A stretch of DNA of 64,000 nucleotides, taken from Neckera pumila (lineage: Eukaryota > Streptophyta > Bryopsida > Hypnales > Neckeraceae). Both the position numbers and the translations under genes were made by a program. The notes beneath the pieces were generated by a model. It was not told where the DNA came from, made no database searches, and saw nothing but the letters and a program-made list of their open reading frames with translations. Positions 35,201 to 47,129 of the stretch are shown one piece after another; within the stretch, counting starts at the first letter, position 1; each line of letters begins with the position of its first letter. The stretch is from positions 8,076,065-8,140,064 of the forward strand of contig OZ018416.1 of assembly GCA_963969595.1 (NCBI GenBank). Reading direction: 5' to 3'.

Positions 35201-38172
35201 CCAGAGGAAACATATGAGGGGCAATTGAAATTGCCAGTCGAACAGGCAAGAACACCAGCATAACAATAAGACTGCCATAGACCACCACAGAAAGGAGAAC
35301 CCGACGTGCATGCTTGTGTAGAGGATCATCGATAAGATCTCGAAATGGATTGTAGTTTGGATCAGCCGGATCCCGTAGGAAATACAAAACCCCTGGTTTA
35401 AGTACCTGAAATACAAAACACGACCAGCTGATGAGTAAGGGTAAAGTAGCGGGAATACATGCATCTCATTCGTCAGAACCATAGCATTTAACCTTTCTAG
35501 TTGCAGCAGAAAAAATTTAAGAAGGTTACATGAGTCCGGCGCAGCAGACGAATCCAAGAATATTCAATATCTTTCATACCAGCACCACCAATAAGGTTAC
35601 AAAGATACTTGAAGAATTGGAAAAAGTATATGACGAGATGAATTATGAAGGAAGACAAATGATACCTCTCGCAACAGGCTCACAAATATGCTGATCTGCA
35701 GCATATAGACGATCCCAACTAGCCAATGAAGAAAGGAGCTCATTGAAGGAGATGACATGAAAAATGACACCGCTTGAGCAAGTGTTACGTCACGAATACC
35801 CAAAGTGCAAATATCCAACCACCATCCACACAGTAGCGGAAACACTCCAAGCTCGATAAAGAGCAAAAATGCGACCTTTGTCCCTGTGGCCATGTAGCTC
35901 ACTCCGGCTATGATCTGTCGAGCTACAGATGGCGCAGCCTCAGCCATAGAGGCAACTCCACGAATTCTTCCAACGGTCATAGGTTCCCCTCGACTGTATC
36001 TTATGAGAGCAATAAGTCCTAGGTAGAACAATATAGCTGAAAAGATTGCCATATAACCTACAACCACTGTTGATGCATCTGAAAACTTGAACGCTGACAC
36101 CAAATCTTCTGTAACTGCGTCGACTATAACTGTCGCATTGTCACCTGACATGACTCCAGTCAATATAGGAAAAAAGCTAGTATTACTTTCTTTCTGTTCT
36201 CCCATCAACAGAGAATCAGGACTCACGTCCAAACCTCGGACAGCGGAACTGCCATTCACACCAAAGGCGCTCATAGATGCCTCTGACCTACGCGTTAAGG
36301 TTCTGACGCTTCCTGTGGCTACTATTATCTTCGAGAAAAGAGATATAATAATCCGACCTAGAGTAAAGGGTATGAGAGCAACAATTCCAAGAAAGATTGC
36401 ATTGCTCAGCAGCACCTGCATGCAAAAAACCGGAGTCGTAAATTCCTAATTGAGTCAGAAATATAAACTCTCAGAAATGATCAGGGGGCAAAGACACCTA
36501 CATAACCTAACCCAAAATTATATAAATAAACACTAAAAAGTTAAAACACAGGAGCGTCAAACTTCTTCTGCAAATTCCGTCTTCCTTAAGTTTGATTGCC
36601 ACATAAAGAGTGAAACTTACTGTAACTGCATTCTCCAGTAAGTGGAAAACAGGTCCTTGCATCCCCACAAGTTCATCAAACGGAACATCTTCAGCACCGT
36701 CAGCATCCTCAACTGCATCAAACATTTGTTCAACATGAGCCTCAAGTCGTGCGGCTTGCATTTCCAAGCGAAGAGCTACATTCTCAGCGTTTCGGCGCAG
36801 TAACTGACCAGCTCCAGCTGCAAGACCCTGAGCAGGAACAGGCACAACAGCTACATCATGATTGAAATGCGGGCCTCCCATTGCCTGGCCCCCGTCACCA
36901 CCCAAACCCCTAACTCCAGCAACAACCTGACCTATGCGCCTGCCAGCTCGCCCCCCCAAACCCCTGTCCATCCCTTCGTCATCTCTGTCGCCATCCTGTC
37001 CTCCAGCTATTTCACGCAGATGTCGAAAATACTCCCGTAAAGATGTAACACCGAGAAAGATAAAAACAATTCCAGCTGACAGCAGAAATCCGTGCAAGCA
37101 GTCCGTGAGTAGCAGACCAAACGTCCACCGGCTGAAAAAGAGACTCTTGGCTTCAATCAAACTCCGAACGAACGTGAACCTCCAAATCCAAAGTGTCACG
37201 AAGGGGATCAGCAGAAGCCACACACAGATTACAAATAGCAGGCGGACAAAGAAGCGTGTTCCTTTCAGAGCCTTCAACGTCATGCCTAAGAAAAGCTCCT
37301 GCACGGGAAGCCTGGCAGGTGCGTTCTCAGCGTATACAGGCGAAAATGAGAACATGTGCTTGCACACCTGCATCATCAACCAAACAAGGCGTAATTATCT
37401 AAACCTAAAATAAATCCAATCACGAAAATTGTCGTCCTACCAAGCCCTAATACCAGAATAACTAAAACTCCAACGAAAATAAAAATATCAGAAAACTAAA
37501 CTCCTCAGCAAGTTTCAGCTCCCGTACAAAATATTCAAGATTCCAATCTCCTTTTCACCTACTTAATAACACACTCTGAATCTATCGATCAGCAACAAAC
37601 TGAAGCCAAAACGACAACATATATCGCCATCCTCCATCACATTCATACAGCAGCAGCAAATGTTCCCCATTCAGAATCCGGATCTACAAAACTCGAAACC
37701 TAGCCTCAGAATTTCCCCCCTGCAACCAAGAAAACACACCATTTCTTCTTTCCACCAACTCCACCTCCAAACCCCAAATAGCCGTCCGTACCTCGCACTG
37801 TCGAGCATTGCTATGGTTGAGCCATTGCAGAAGGCATTCCTGGTGGACATACTTGATACTGCCACTACAAGCACAGGGATGATACAACGACGAATCCGTC
37901 TCTCCCGGCGTCCGACAGATTCGACAAACATCTTCTTCGTCATCGGGATCTCCATCCGGCAGTTGTTGTTGTTGCTGCTGCTGTCGCTGTTCCAGTTCCT
38001 GTTGCTGTTGTTTCTGCTGTTCTTGTTCTTGTTGTTTCTGCTGTTCCTGTCGTGGATGCAGATGATTCCGATTGTGGCCCGCTTCCTCCTCTTCACCCGT
38101 CCTCTCGCCTTCCTCTTCCACTAAACCTTGCGCATCCGTCCGCGGCGACTCCACCGCACCAATCTCCTCCAT
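32294..38172 (-). CDS. SUD1: SUD1/CER9-like RING-CH (MARCH6/DOA10-type) membrane E3 ubiquitin ligase
   Basis: Ten exons on the minus strand: 38172-37792, 37367-36621, 36415-35666, 35405-35194, 34971-34606, 34297-34140, 33928-33765, 33544-33398, 33197-32783 and 32535-32294, giving about 1193 residues (Arabidopsis SUD1 is 1108). Family members are multi-pass ER ubiquitin ligases for misfolded and sterol/wax-pathway proteins. The C4HC3 RING-CH is complete: C83, C86, C100, C102, H110, C113, C126 and C129, split by intron 1. Diagnostic strings follow: CKHMFSFSPVYAENAPARLP, RYSRGEPMTVGR, LGVFPLLCGWWLDICT, YFLRDPADPNYNPFRDLIDD, DPFTEIPADMLLF, FLLYQDWALGL and LTALCVPYVFARGLFPLLGY. A Gln-rich tract lies at residues 42-70. 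The first frame codons upstream are GTG, so the ATG at 38172 is the start. The exon 5 donor is ambiguous (34606, or 34576 adding 10 residues). Confidence 0.94.
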
Positions 38173-38240
38173 AATCGTGACCTCCACAACGAAATCAACA
38201 ATACTGACGAAGATGTGTAAACTAAGTTAAGGGAAGGGCC

Positions 38241-38534
38241 TCAAGTTGGCGCTTCTTCAACCTCCTCCCGGATCACTCCATCATCCCGTACAATCCGCCC
38301 CTCGGAAGCCTGCTGCGGCTTTAGAGAAGATGAGATGGAAGTCAGGATTCTTGGTCTGGGGTGTCTCGGAGATGTGCGTCGTGACGAGGAGCGGGAGATG
38401 GCTACGCTAGGGTTTGGGGCACCGAGAAGTCGGTCGGGGATCAGTGCAAAACCAACACATGGACAGCCCATGGGTGTAGCATCTGGGATGCCGATGAGGA
38501 AGACGACGGCAACGACGAAGGATGCTTCGTTCAT
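38241..38534 (-). CDS. Possible upstream ORF or small protein before SUD1
   Basis: An ATG-initiated frame (ATG at 38534) of about 97 codons ends 69 bp before the SUD1-like start codon on the same strand, inside the likely 5' leader. The predicted product is Ser/Pro/Arg-rich with a hydrophobic N-terminal stretch (FVVAVVFLIGI) and is not recognised. It could be a translational control uORF or chance in GC-rich leader DNA. Confidence 0.25.
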   Translation of the reverse strand: MNEASFVVAVVFLIGIPDATPMGCPCVGFALIPDRLLGAPNPSVAISRSSSRRTSPRHPRPRILTSISSSLKPQQASEGRIVRDDGVIREEVEEAPT

Positions 38535-38639
38535 TGGTTCCTCTCGTTCGTCCACTTCGACGAGGACGGCTGCTTCGTTCGTTCATTGTTCGTCTACTTC
38601 GTGAATTCTGATCAAATACTCAAGGCCTCTTTTCGCTAC

Positions 38640-41600
38640 ACTAATAATGAAATATAGTAGTGTTTGCAACACTACTAAAATTAGATGTTTTTTTAGGGTA
38701 CGGAAGGGTAGTTTCGAGGTTGTTTCCTTAATGTGAACCAACACACCGTTGTCAGAATTTAGAATAAAAAATATTAAAAAGTAAAAAATAAAAATTGAAA
38801 AAAATAAATTAAAAAGAATAATCGATTTTTTATTAAATAATATTATTTGACATGGTTGCCTCCGCCCACATTAGATTGTTGATGTGGCATAATTTCCATG
38901 TTCTCCACTGTTCGGAAATTCACAGTATTAGGCCCGAAATCTCATTTAATGAATTATAAAATTTAACACTAAATGATAACAACACTAGTAATGTTATCAA
39001 TGCTAAGCTAAAATGGCAACATGAACAGTAATTGTCAACCAAATTTCCACTAAAAAAATTAAATTAGGATTGAGATAATTTACCATGTACTAAATCAATA
39101 TTCACCATGAACACTAATTATCAATTAGATGAGATGATTAAAGTGGATTACATGACAAGATAAATAATACTAAATTTCATTATTAGTGTATTGTATTGTA
39201 CTTACTAGTAGCGGAGGTTAACAAAGAATATTTCTACAAAGATATGCCAAAAAAATTGTATGAGAAATATACAAATGTTGTAGAATATTGATATTTCTAA
39301 TTTAATGCATTTGTGAAATTGCTTATCCCAAATATTTAAGTTTCGAAACCTACAAAATTTATCATGCATTTACTAAATCACTATTTCTTATTCTCTTTAT
39401 AAACTGGTTAAAAATTTTAGAACTTGCAAAAATTGTCTTTCATATACTTAATAATTATGTATTTAGCTATTTAATTTCTCTAATAGAAGTCTATTTATTA
39501 AAAAATTAATATTGACTAGAATAGAATAGTCTCTACTTTACCTTTGACTCCTAAGACTAATTTATCTCGCTAAATAATAATATGCTTTTGATAGCTCAGC
39601 AAAAGCAATCATCTTAAAGGCCAAAATCATGTACAAATAACACTAACTAGTACAAAATCAACCATGGATTATAACATAATTATGTCTTTTAAGTGTTTTT
39701 TTGATGTTTTTGTGTAAAATTTTGTTAAGAACTATTGACACTTATTAAAATGTATTATACTAAATTGGTTGTAACAAATTTTAATAGAAATTTGTTTAAA
39801 GCATCACAAAAAATTTCTTATTTTCTTCATGGCAAATTATTGTTAAAATTTGTTTAAACATGTAAAATATCATACGTTTATACAGTTTAAAATGGTTTTG
39901 CACTTATGATACATCAATGGAAAGATTTATTATATTCTTGAATAAATAGTTACAAATGTAAATTGAATGGCTTTGTAGAATTGGTGCCATCGATTAGTAG
40001 ATTTTTTGCCTTGCACTAAATTGGTACTACAAGATCTATATTAACTACTTTCAAAATACAGACATATTTTTGCTAAACTTTTTATCTCCATTGATTGAAA
40101 GTGCACATAGTAACATAGACAACAATGAATTTGGTGCTCAAAAAATTGTTGTCAAGGATTGTTGGCAATAGAGATCTTGAAGAGCTCCTAAGCTGCTTCA
40201 AATTGAAGTTTCTAGAGTTGGGCTCCAGTCCATCCCCTGCACTTTTGCCTATATCCTCTTGACTATGATATTCGACATCTATGGAGAATTGCCCTTACAC
40301 TACCACTTCTACATGAGGACATGCCCCACGTTTCAACAATTAAGGTAAGATGCTCCATTGTTGCCCTTTAGTCATTGCATATGCTTAGATTGATCGGATT
40401 TCTCCATTTTATTTGCAATAAAATTCAAATAAAAGGGTTTTCAAATATATTTTGGTCAATTCAATTTTTAGTGAAAAACACATTCTAGGTGGTCAAAGCA
40501 AAAAATATATAGCTTTCTATTGTGGGCCCTACTGGGCCTTATTGTTGTTCAATTGAATTTTAATGTTGTCCTTTGGATTTCCTACACGGTTGCAATCATT
40601 AGATGACATTTGAGGGCATTGGAAGATTGTGAGTTCCTTGCATTTCTAAACTGCAAAACACAGTTGCAGCAACTGACTGATGTGGCCGACACTGTGCCAC
40701 GTCATTTTTTCAATAACTTTTTTTTTTTTTTGAAAAAAATAAATTCTGACAGCCCGTACCGCTATTCACAAAATCATGCCAGATTTGGAAATGGGCCTGA
40801 AACGGCCCTCTAATGCCCTCAAATGTCATCTATTGGATAATCCAGAAGTAGTCTATAAAATTGTGGAATAATGAATGAACCTTTTGTTACCTGTCTAAAC
40901 GTGTTTCTTAAACTGAGTTATAAGACAAGGCTAATCAATCCAATTCTACATTGAAAAGTCAAAATGCAACATTCCCTCCAAAGTTTTTACTGCATTAGAA
41001 TGCAAGATAGTGCAGTTAGGCCAAAATATAGAAGTTGCAATCAATAGTTGAGCAAACTTTGGTAGTTTAGTGCTCTATTTTCATTTTGATTTCAATTTCA
41101 GAGCCCAAGTTTTCACAAGAATTTCTACAGATTAGTAGGATTTATTGGATTAGATTGTTGTTGGCTTTGTCTTGTAGCTTGAGCGAACTTCGGCAATCCT
41201 CTTATTCATCACCTTTATAATCAAATTCTTTCTAGTCAATTCAACAAATTTTCACAATTCTTTACAATATGATAATCACTATTTTAATAATAAAATTTAG
41301 TGTCTATTTCATTTCTTTTATGTGTTTTTTTGCTATGTTTCTATTAAATTCAAAAGTGCACGTAAATTCAAAAGTGCACGTTTCTATTATAGTTTAGACC
41401 TCTGTGATGTTTCTAATTGCTAGTTTTGGATCCACTAGAAATGTGTAGCATAAGAATTTTTGTTGTTGATTAATTGATTACTTTGTTTGTGTCTACTATA
41501 TTTTCTTATGATTTTAGTGGGAATAGTATTATTTAATCACTTTATTCAAATGTTCACTTGTGAATGCAATTGATCATGGTTGCCATCTTTATAGGTTTAG

Positions 41601-41692
41601 TCAAATAATCACCAGCCCACCAGGTGTTTAAAGTGCGAAGTTTGTGTACTTATAAAAAATCTTTCTTATTCATTTATTTAAGTTAGCTTTTC
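38640..41692. other. AT-rich intergenic stretch
   Basis: No gene is recognised. It holds the small inverted-repeat element at 40600-40832 and long AT-rich unique DNA. The block around 40170-40370 has slightly more balanced composition but no sustained reading frame. Confidence 0.5.
40600..40832. mobile_element. 233-bp MITE with TAGATGACATTTGAGG ends
   Basis: Left end 40600-40620 and right end 40812-40832 are perfect 21-bp inverted copies, beginning TAGATGACATTTGAGGGC. If TA is the duplicated target, the element proper starts GATGACA. The right half is shared in reverse with 6650-6760. Non-coding. Confidence 0.6.
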
Positions 41693-42480
41693 ATGGAGAA
41701 GGTTCAAGTGTTTAGTCCAATCTTCGAAGACATCAGAGCTGTGGATAATTGTCAACAATTGGAGCTACAAGAGCAGTCAAAGATGCAGACAAGTGATTTT
41801 GGGGTGGAGGAGAATATGGAGACAAAATTATTAGAGTCTGAAGATCCACCTATCAATAGTTCAACTCAAATTTGACATTTTAGTTCATTTTCAAAAATAG
41901 GAAGCCCAAAGGAGTAGAAAGGAAGACTTTGCTATGGTTCCAGATTAGTTTTGCACAGGTTTTCTCGTTTAAGAAAGCAGAAGCTTGTAGATTATGTTGG
42001 AAAATACTAAAACCATATGAAAAATGGACTGTAGAGCAAGAAAAAACATTGCTCTAAAGTGTAAAAAAACATGGTCACAAGTGGACAAATATACTTAAAG
42101 AAAATTCAATAATAATTCCACAATAAGACCATATCAACTTAAAGGCTGAAATTCAACATTTTAATCCATTTACGGATACAAAAAGCCTGGAGGAATAGAA
42201 GAGAAGACTTTGCTATGATTCCAAATTCGTTTTTTGCAGGTCTTCTCGTTTAGGAAAGCAGAAGCGCGTAGAGTATGCTAAAAAATACGAAAATCTTATG
42301 AAAAATGGACTATAGAGCAAGAAAAAAAAATTGCTCGAAGGTATAAAAAACATGATTATAGGTGTGCAATTATACTTAAAGAAAATTCAATACTCTTTCA
42401 CAAAAAAGACCGTATTAGCTTAAAGGATAAATTCAAAAACTTAAAAACTACTGAATAGCGAAAAAAGGACAAAAAGGGTG
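41693..42480 (+). pseudogene. Decayed telobox-type Myb gene, duplicated in tandem
   Basis: A 60-codon acidic frame from the ATG at 41693 is followed by two diverged copies (about 41880-42150 and 42150-42440) of the same segment. In both, the conceptual translation shows a Myb/SANT helix pattern. Copy 1 reads KWTVEQEKTLL, stop, SVKKHGHKWTNILKE. Copy 2 reads WTIEQEKKIARRYKKH, then ILKENS, then DRISLKDKFKNLK, the DLKDKWRNL-like signature of telobox Myb proteins (TRB/TRFL type). Stops and frameshifts break both copies. Which telobox family it came from is inference. The frame at 42508-42696 may be a detached downstream exon. Confidence 0.5.
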
Positions 42481-42712
42481 GTGTAGACGGAGCTAGAATG
42501 AGAGCACATGGCTCTGGAGCTGCCACTAGAGAAGGCGGCACAAGCAAAACATGAGCGATGCATGAAGGAGCAGCTACAGAAGATCAAGATTTTGAGTTCT
42601 ATGGTCATCAATTTTGTTGCAATTGGCCGTTTTTTTCTTGCTATTCAATTTAAGAGGGGAGCATTGTTTTGCATTGTTGATTTCCTTGCGGTATAATTTT
42701 TAAATTATTTAT

Positions 42713-44140
42713 ATGCATTGGGTTTGGTCCCCTCTCCTCGTCGTATTGAAGAGTTCTCCTCCACAAGGGTGGCCACCAACTCCATGGAAGTACACTTCGG
42801 AGGAGTTCCGTAGTCTAGTGACAGCATGGGCTGCGGAGGAGAGTTCAGCTGGTCTCTCCCTAGAAAGACAGTGTCCACACATAGTGCAAGCTTTTAAGCT
42901 GTTCTTGCGCCAATCTTATGGAGTAAAGAGACCACTAGGCCATCCTACTGAAGGCCTAATACGGGAGGCAACCCTTGCTTTTTCACACTCCGCTGCAGAT
43001 TCCATTCGACTGGCGACGACAATGGAGGACATGGTCCTCGACGGGTGGCTGTTTTTTCCAATTATTTCCAGTTGTGAGGAGGTTGTTTCAAACTGTAGGG
43101 CAAATCTGCTTGGCCTTTTAGGATACACAAAGGAACAACAATCAATCGTCCTTGACAAGATTGAAGGTTTCACACGGCGTCTGGCCAAATGTGCTGTACT
43201 GGACCTCTATAGAAGTGGCAGACATGCATTTTTGGCCTCGATATGGTATGCAGTGGAGCCGGAAGCCATTGAGAAGAAGACTTGCGAGGAAATAAGTGAT
43301 AAAACCGGCTCCGCACTTGCTTTGAAGGATTCCTATTTCTTTGGCATGGCATCTCAACCACTATGTTCTGTTGGTTCTTATGATTTCACAAATTGTTCAA
43401 TATTGTAAAAAGACTTCAGGAATTGACTTGTAGTCCACACGTCCAATTTCATGCAGGCTTTTCTACAAGCATTGACTGTCAAGGAGGACGTTGACCTTGC
43501 ATGGGTCCTCGTTGGTGACAGATCCTGCCGCATGAAACCAGACGCTTTGGCGGACACACTTGTCGCCACACAGAAAGTGCTAATGAGCCATCGCATATCA
43601 TCTCTTTGCACGATGCGTGACGTGGTCCATGGCATAACCATTGGTGGCAGTCCTATTGATCCCAAAGACGTTATTCCAACTACTAACCTTGTTGTTGAAG
43701 GGACCGTAGACGAGGTTATGAGGCCCCAAACCGAGACCAGATACCTTAAAGGCTTGGATGCTTACTCCGCGAGCCCTCTGGTGTTCCTGCCCTCAGCGCA
43801 TGACGGAGATTCATCAATGCAGTTGACTTGGGAACAGGATCTGTGCTACATGCACGTCGTACATTCCGTCGAGGATATTTGTATTGGAGATGACACTTTC
43901 TTCTACCTAATACCGGATCTAATTGACTCCTTGCTTCATCCTCCTGGAGAGATTGCCGATCTGAGCCATGTTCGTGAGCTAGGTTTAAATGCCACAGCAA
44001 CGAAGAACACCACCCTACAAACTGGCGTTCTTGCGACTCCTGCGGCCACCACGGCTCCTTCACCTAGCCTTAAGGAACCCAAAATGATAGCCCAGGAAGG
44101 AGCTCATGACCACACGCCACCTCCAAAAGTAGAAAATTAG
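42713..44140 (+). CDS. Unidentified protein-coding region, probably two exons
   Basis: I do not recognise this protein. Two long stretches share one reading frame. The first opens with ATG at 42713 and can end at a GT donor at 43370. The second follows a good acceptor (TTTCATGCAG, ending 43456) and runs to a stop at 44140. Joined, the intron would be 87 bp and the product about 446 residues. Composition is near 50% GC in DNA that is otherwise about one-third GC, and residue usage is protein-like (GYTKEQQSIVLDKIEGFTRR, DLAWVLVGDRSCRMKPDALA). The C-terminal part becomes Thr/Ala/Pro-rich. There are no membrane spans or obvious motifs. It may be a lineage-specific gene, a captured gene fragment or part of a larger transposon. 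The donor choice is weak and the start uncertain. Confidence 0.4.
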
Positions 44141-44534
44141 TTTTACTTAGAAGTTTATGAAATTGTGGTTTTTTCAATAGATTTTCAAAATTGTCAATTC
44201 TCAAAATATAGACCTGAACTTTAAGCATAGAAGAAAAACTTCTCATAGTTGGAATACGCCAAAAAAAAATTCATTATAAAGACATAGCAGATCTATTGAA
44301 ATGCTCTAATCCACAGCATCCATTGTTCTTATGAAATGGAAAGCACTTGGATATTTGATAACTCAAAAATCAAGTCAATAACTTCTAAAATTGTTTGCAC
44401 GTGTACAACAAGATTTGGGTTTTGACTTATCAATCATGACTGCTAGCAAACACTCACCATGCTTGTAGCCAATTTTCAAGTCCATCAAAATATTATATGC
44501 ATGTATGTTTACAGGCTTGATTTTGGGAATTGAA

Positions 44535-45215
44535 CTGCATGTGAAAAAATCTTATCTCAACACTGACCATCAAGCAATGAGGTTAGCAATTGCTCAAAAA
44601 CATTGTTATTAGACAAAATAAAATTGGAAAAATGTAATCTGGACAGATGAATCAACATTTGAGCTTGGGAGAATCCCTCGGCAAATTCAAGTCTAGTGGA
44701 AGATTAATGAAGAATATGCATTCCATTATCTAGCACCTATTTTTAAGTCCGGTAGATCATTGATGATGGTTTGGAGGGCCTTCACCGATTTTGACAAATG
44801 CCTTTTAGTTATCATGGCAGAAGGTGAAGAACAACAATAGATTTTGTTCACAACGTTTACGAGGGCACATTGAATGGCTTCTATTTTATGCATGATCATC
44901 CTAAACCACTTATGCTATAAAAGATGATTCTCTAGTCCATCGCAACAAGTTCTCAAATGAGTGAAAGAAAGCTCATAATATAAGGAAGTTGGATTGGCCT
45001 ACAAATTCACCAAATATAAATCCCATCAAGAACTTATAGAAGATATAAAAAGATTTGTTGCGCCACCACAACTAGCCAAAGAACAAACAAGAAATGATAC
45101 ATATAATTCAAGCTGTATGGGATGAGGTGTCTACGGAGCAATTGCAAAAGCTTATTTTAAATATACCTAATTGAATACAAGCAGTGATTTTGGCAAAGGA
45201 TGGAAGTACTAGATG
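44535..45215 (+). pseudogene. Dead Tc1-like transposase
   Basis: Conceptual translation gives DHQAMRLAIAQKH, then NWKNVIWTDESTFELG (first catalytic Asp, codon 44646-44648), FKSGRSLMMVWRAF, and after frameshifts KLDWPTNSPNINPIKNL, the DWPxxSPDLNPIENLW signature of Tc1 transposases. Several in-frame stops are present. The Glu expected in NPIEN is Lys here (AAG at 45028-45030). The N-terminal DNA-binding region is not recognisable. It is not functional. Tc1/mariner enzymes duplicate TA targets, as flank the small AGGTA-end elements in this window; a link is only a hypothesis. Confidence 0.65.
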
Positions 45216-46199
45216 ATAGGTAGTATATAGAAACATCCAAATTCTATCATAATTTGTTCATTTTCATGCATATATATTCTCACATCATCTATTACTCTTT
45301 TGTGTGATTCCAATGCAATTTGCACTTTTGAAATCGAACAAGTTTTGAGCAATATATAGCTTCCTGAAGTTGTTGGACTAGTAGCTGAAGTCTTATTACA
45401 GGAAAAGTTTGTAAGTTTTTTGTACCCAACTACACATTTGGTGTTACCAAATTCTAAAAATCTAAACGTTCAGTCAACTAGCAAGGTCAATATGATTTCA
45501 AATTAGTTTTTCATCAATATTTAAACTATCTGCAATGACTCTTGTAATTTCTCTCATAATTTTAGTAAGTCTCTTGTACTTTTGAAAGATTAGTGTGAAG
45601 GTTTTAGCTCCTCTAAGAAGCACATATTTGAAGTACAAAATACTATAAAAGGTGTCGTCTACACACACTCAGATGCTTGAAGCTTTTAATTAACCAATTC
45701 AGAGTGATATGCTTTCACAAGAATAGAAGTGATAGAATTGAAGTACACAAAGAATATCTACAACAGATCTCAAATTGAACATATCCAATCCAAGTAGCTA
45801 GCCCGCAAAGTTGTGTGCAATTGTTTACAACCAATCACCAGTCTGCCAACAGTGTGGAGATAATCTCAAAACAGCATGTGTAGATAATCTCAAAACAGCT
45901 TGGGGAGATTGAACCAATGAATTGAATTATATATACATTGGTTTACACAAAGAGTGACCCCAACATACGCGTAGGAAATATAACCCGTGGAAAATGAATT
46001 CAAATCAATGAATGAAAGAAAATTTTTTTGTATTATGTTTGGGTTTTATCCATTGTTCAAAATTTGAACACTTGGTCCTTAACCATGATTGTGCGTCAAA
46101 GCGGACATTTTTCGGATGTTTTTTAGATGTTGGGAATCAGAATTTTTAGACAACGTAGGGGAGGGTTCATTTCGATTGAAACTTTGTACGAGAGTGCTT
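45216..46199. other. Intergenic AT-rich DNA
   Basis: No gene or element with clear ends is visible. A 22-bp near-repeat (GTGGAGATAATCTCAAAACAGC and GTAGATAATCTCAAAACAGC near 45855-45900) is the only local structure. Confidence 0.5.
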
Positions 46200-46575
46200 T
46201 AGGGTTGTCTGAGGTGGTGAATCACTGCACTCCGTGCGCTCGATTGACCTGAGGCAGGCATAATTGCCCTGTATAAACCAGCACTAGCTTGACCTTCATC
46301 TAACCATACTGCGCTAGCAGACGAGAGCATCCTAGAATTGTGCAGCTTCCGTATAGGGCAATGCCTGCAGAGGAGGGCATTGCGCCAAATAATCGGCCGA
46401 CAAGGAGGGCCGATTATTTGGCGCAATGCCTGACAATAAGGGTATTGCCCGACGTAAAGCACAAGCAAAATTCAATGAAAATCCAGATGATAAATTGGAG
46501 CCGGATGAAAAACCCGTAATCCTCGATTATGCAGGTTTGCCTGCGTAATCAGGCATTACGGCGCAAAAACTTCCC
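46200..46575. repeat. GC-rich cluster of foldbacks
   Basis: A sharply GC-richer block dense in GGCAAT/ATTGCC-type motifs (GGGCAATGCC, GGCATTGCGCC, GGCGCAATGCC, GGGTATTGCCC). It includes a perfect 23-bp stem with a 9-nt loop (46376-46398 with 46408-46430) and a second imperfect stem (46514-46561) whose core is GATTATGCAGG paired with CCTGCGTAATC. No coding frame is convincing. Confidence 0.6.
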
Positions 46576-47129
46576 CGCAGAATGAACAAGAGAAGTCCCG
46601 TGAGTGGTTTACGGAAGCAAGAACAAGCGATTTCTGTCAAGTTTAGCCCCACTTATTTTCCTCCTAACTCTTACTTCGAGGACGTACGTCATACTGCATT
46701 CTTGCAAACATCTGATTTGTTACCTAGCTTTGAGAAATCACCAAAGATTGGACATGCAAAAAAGTGCCCCGGATGTGTGGAAAAGCTTGTTCTTCAAATA
46801 TTATAATCTCCAAATCCGCAGGGTGGATTGTCTCCAAAATTGAAAATCCACACTCGGTTGGTAAGTTAGTTGGCTTCAAGATGAAACGGTGAATTTTTCA
46901 GCAAACTAGTACACTAGAAGTTATCCATGTTTTTCTACAACATGTCCAAAAGCTCATCACTTTGTTTGTTCTCTCTGTGACGCACAAGGGTTAAGGAATT
47001 AATTAAGGGATTAACTACTGTGCCATGTGCCATTGCCACAATATAATAAAAGTCTAGTGTGCCATGTGTCATTGCCACGACCAAAACAAAAGTAAAAATA
47101 ATTTTTTAATTTTGTTAATTTATAAATAC

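Noticed and set aside
34738..37413. Plus-strand frames across the SUD1-like gene
   Set aside because: All are antisense to exons whose minus-strand translation is strongly conserved.
38335..38604. 89-codon plus-strand frame in the SUD1 upstream region
   Set aside because: Overlaps the minus-strand leader, is Ser/Thr/Arg-rich and has no supporting signal; probably chance in GC-rich DNA.
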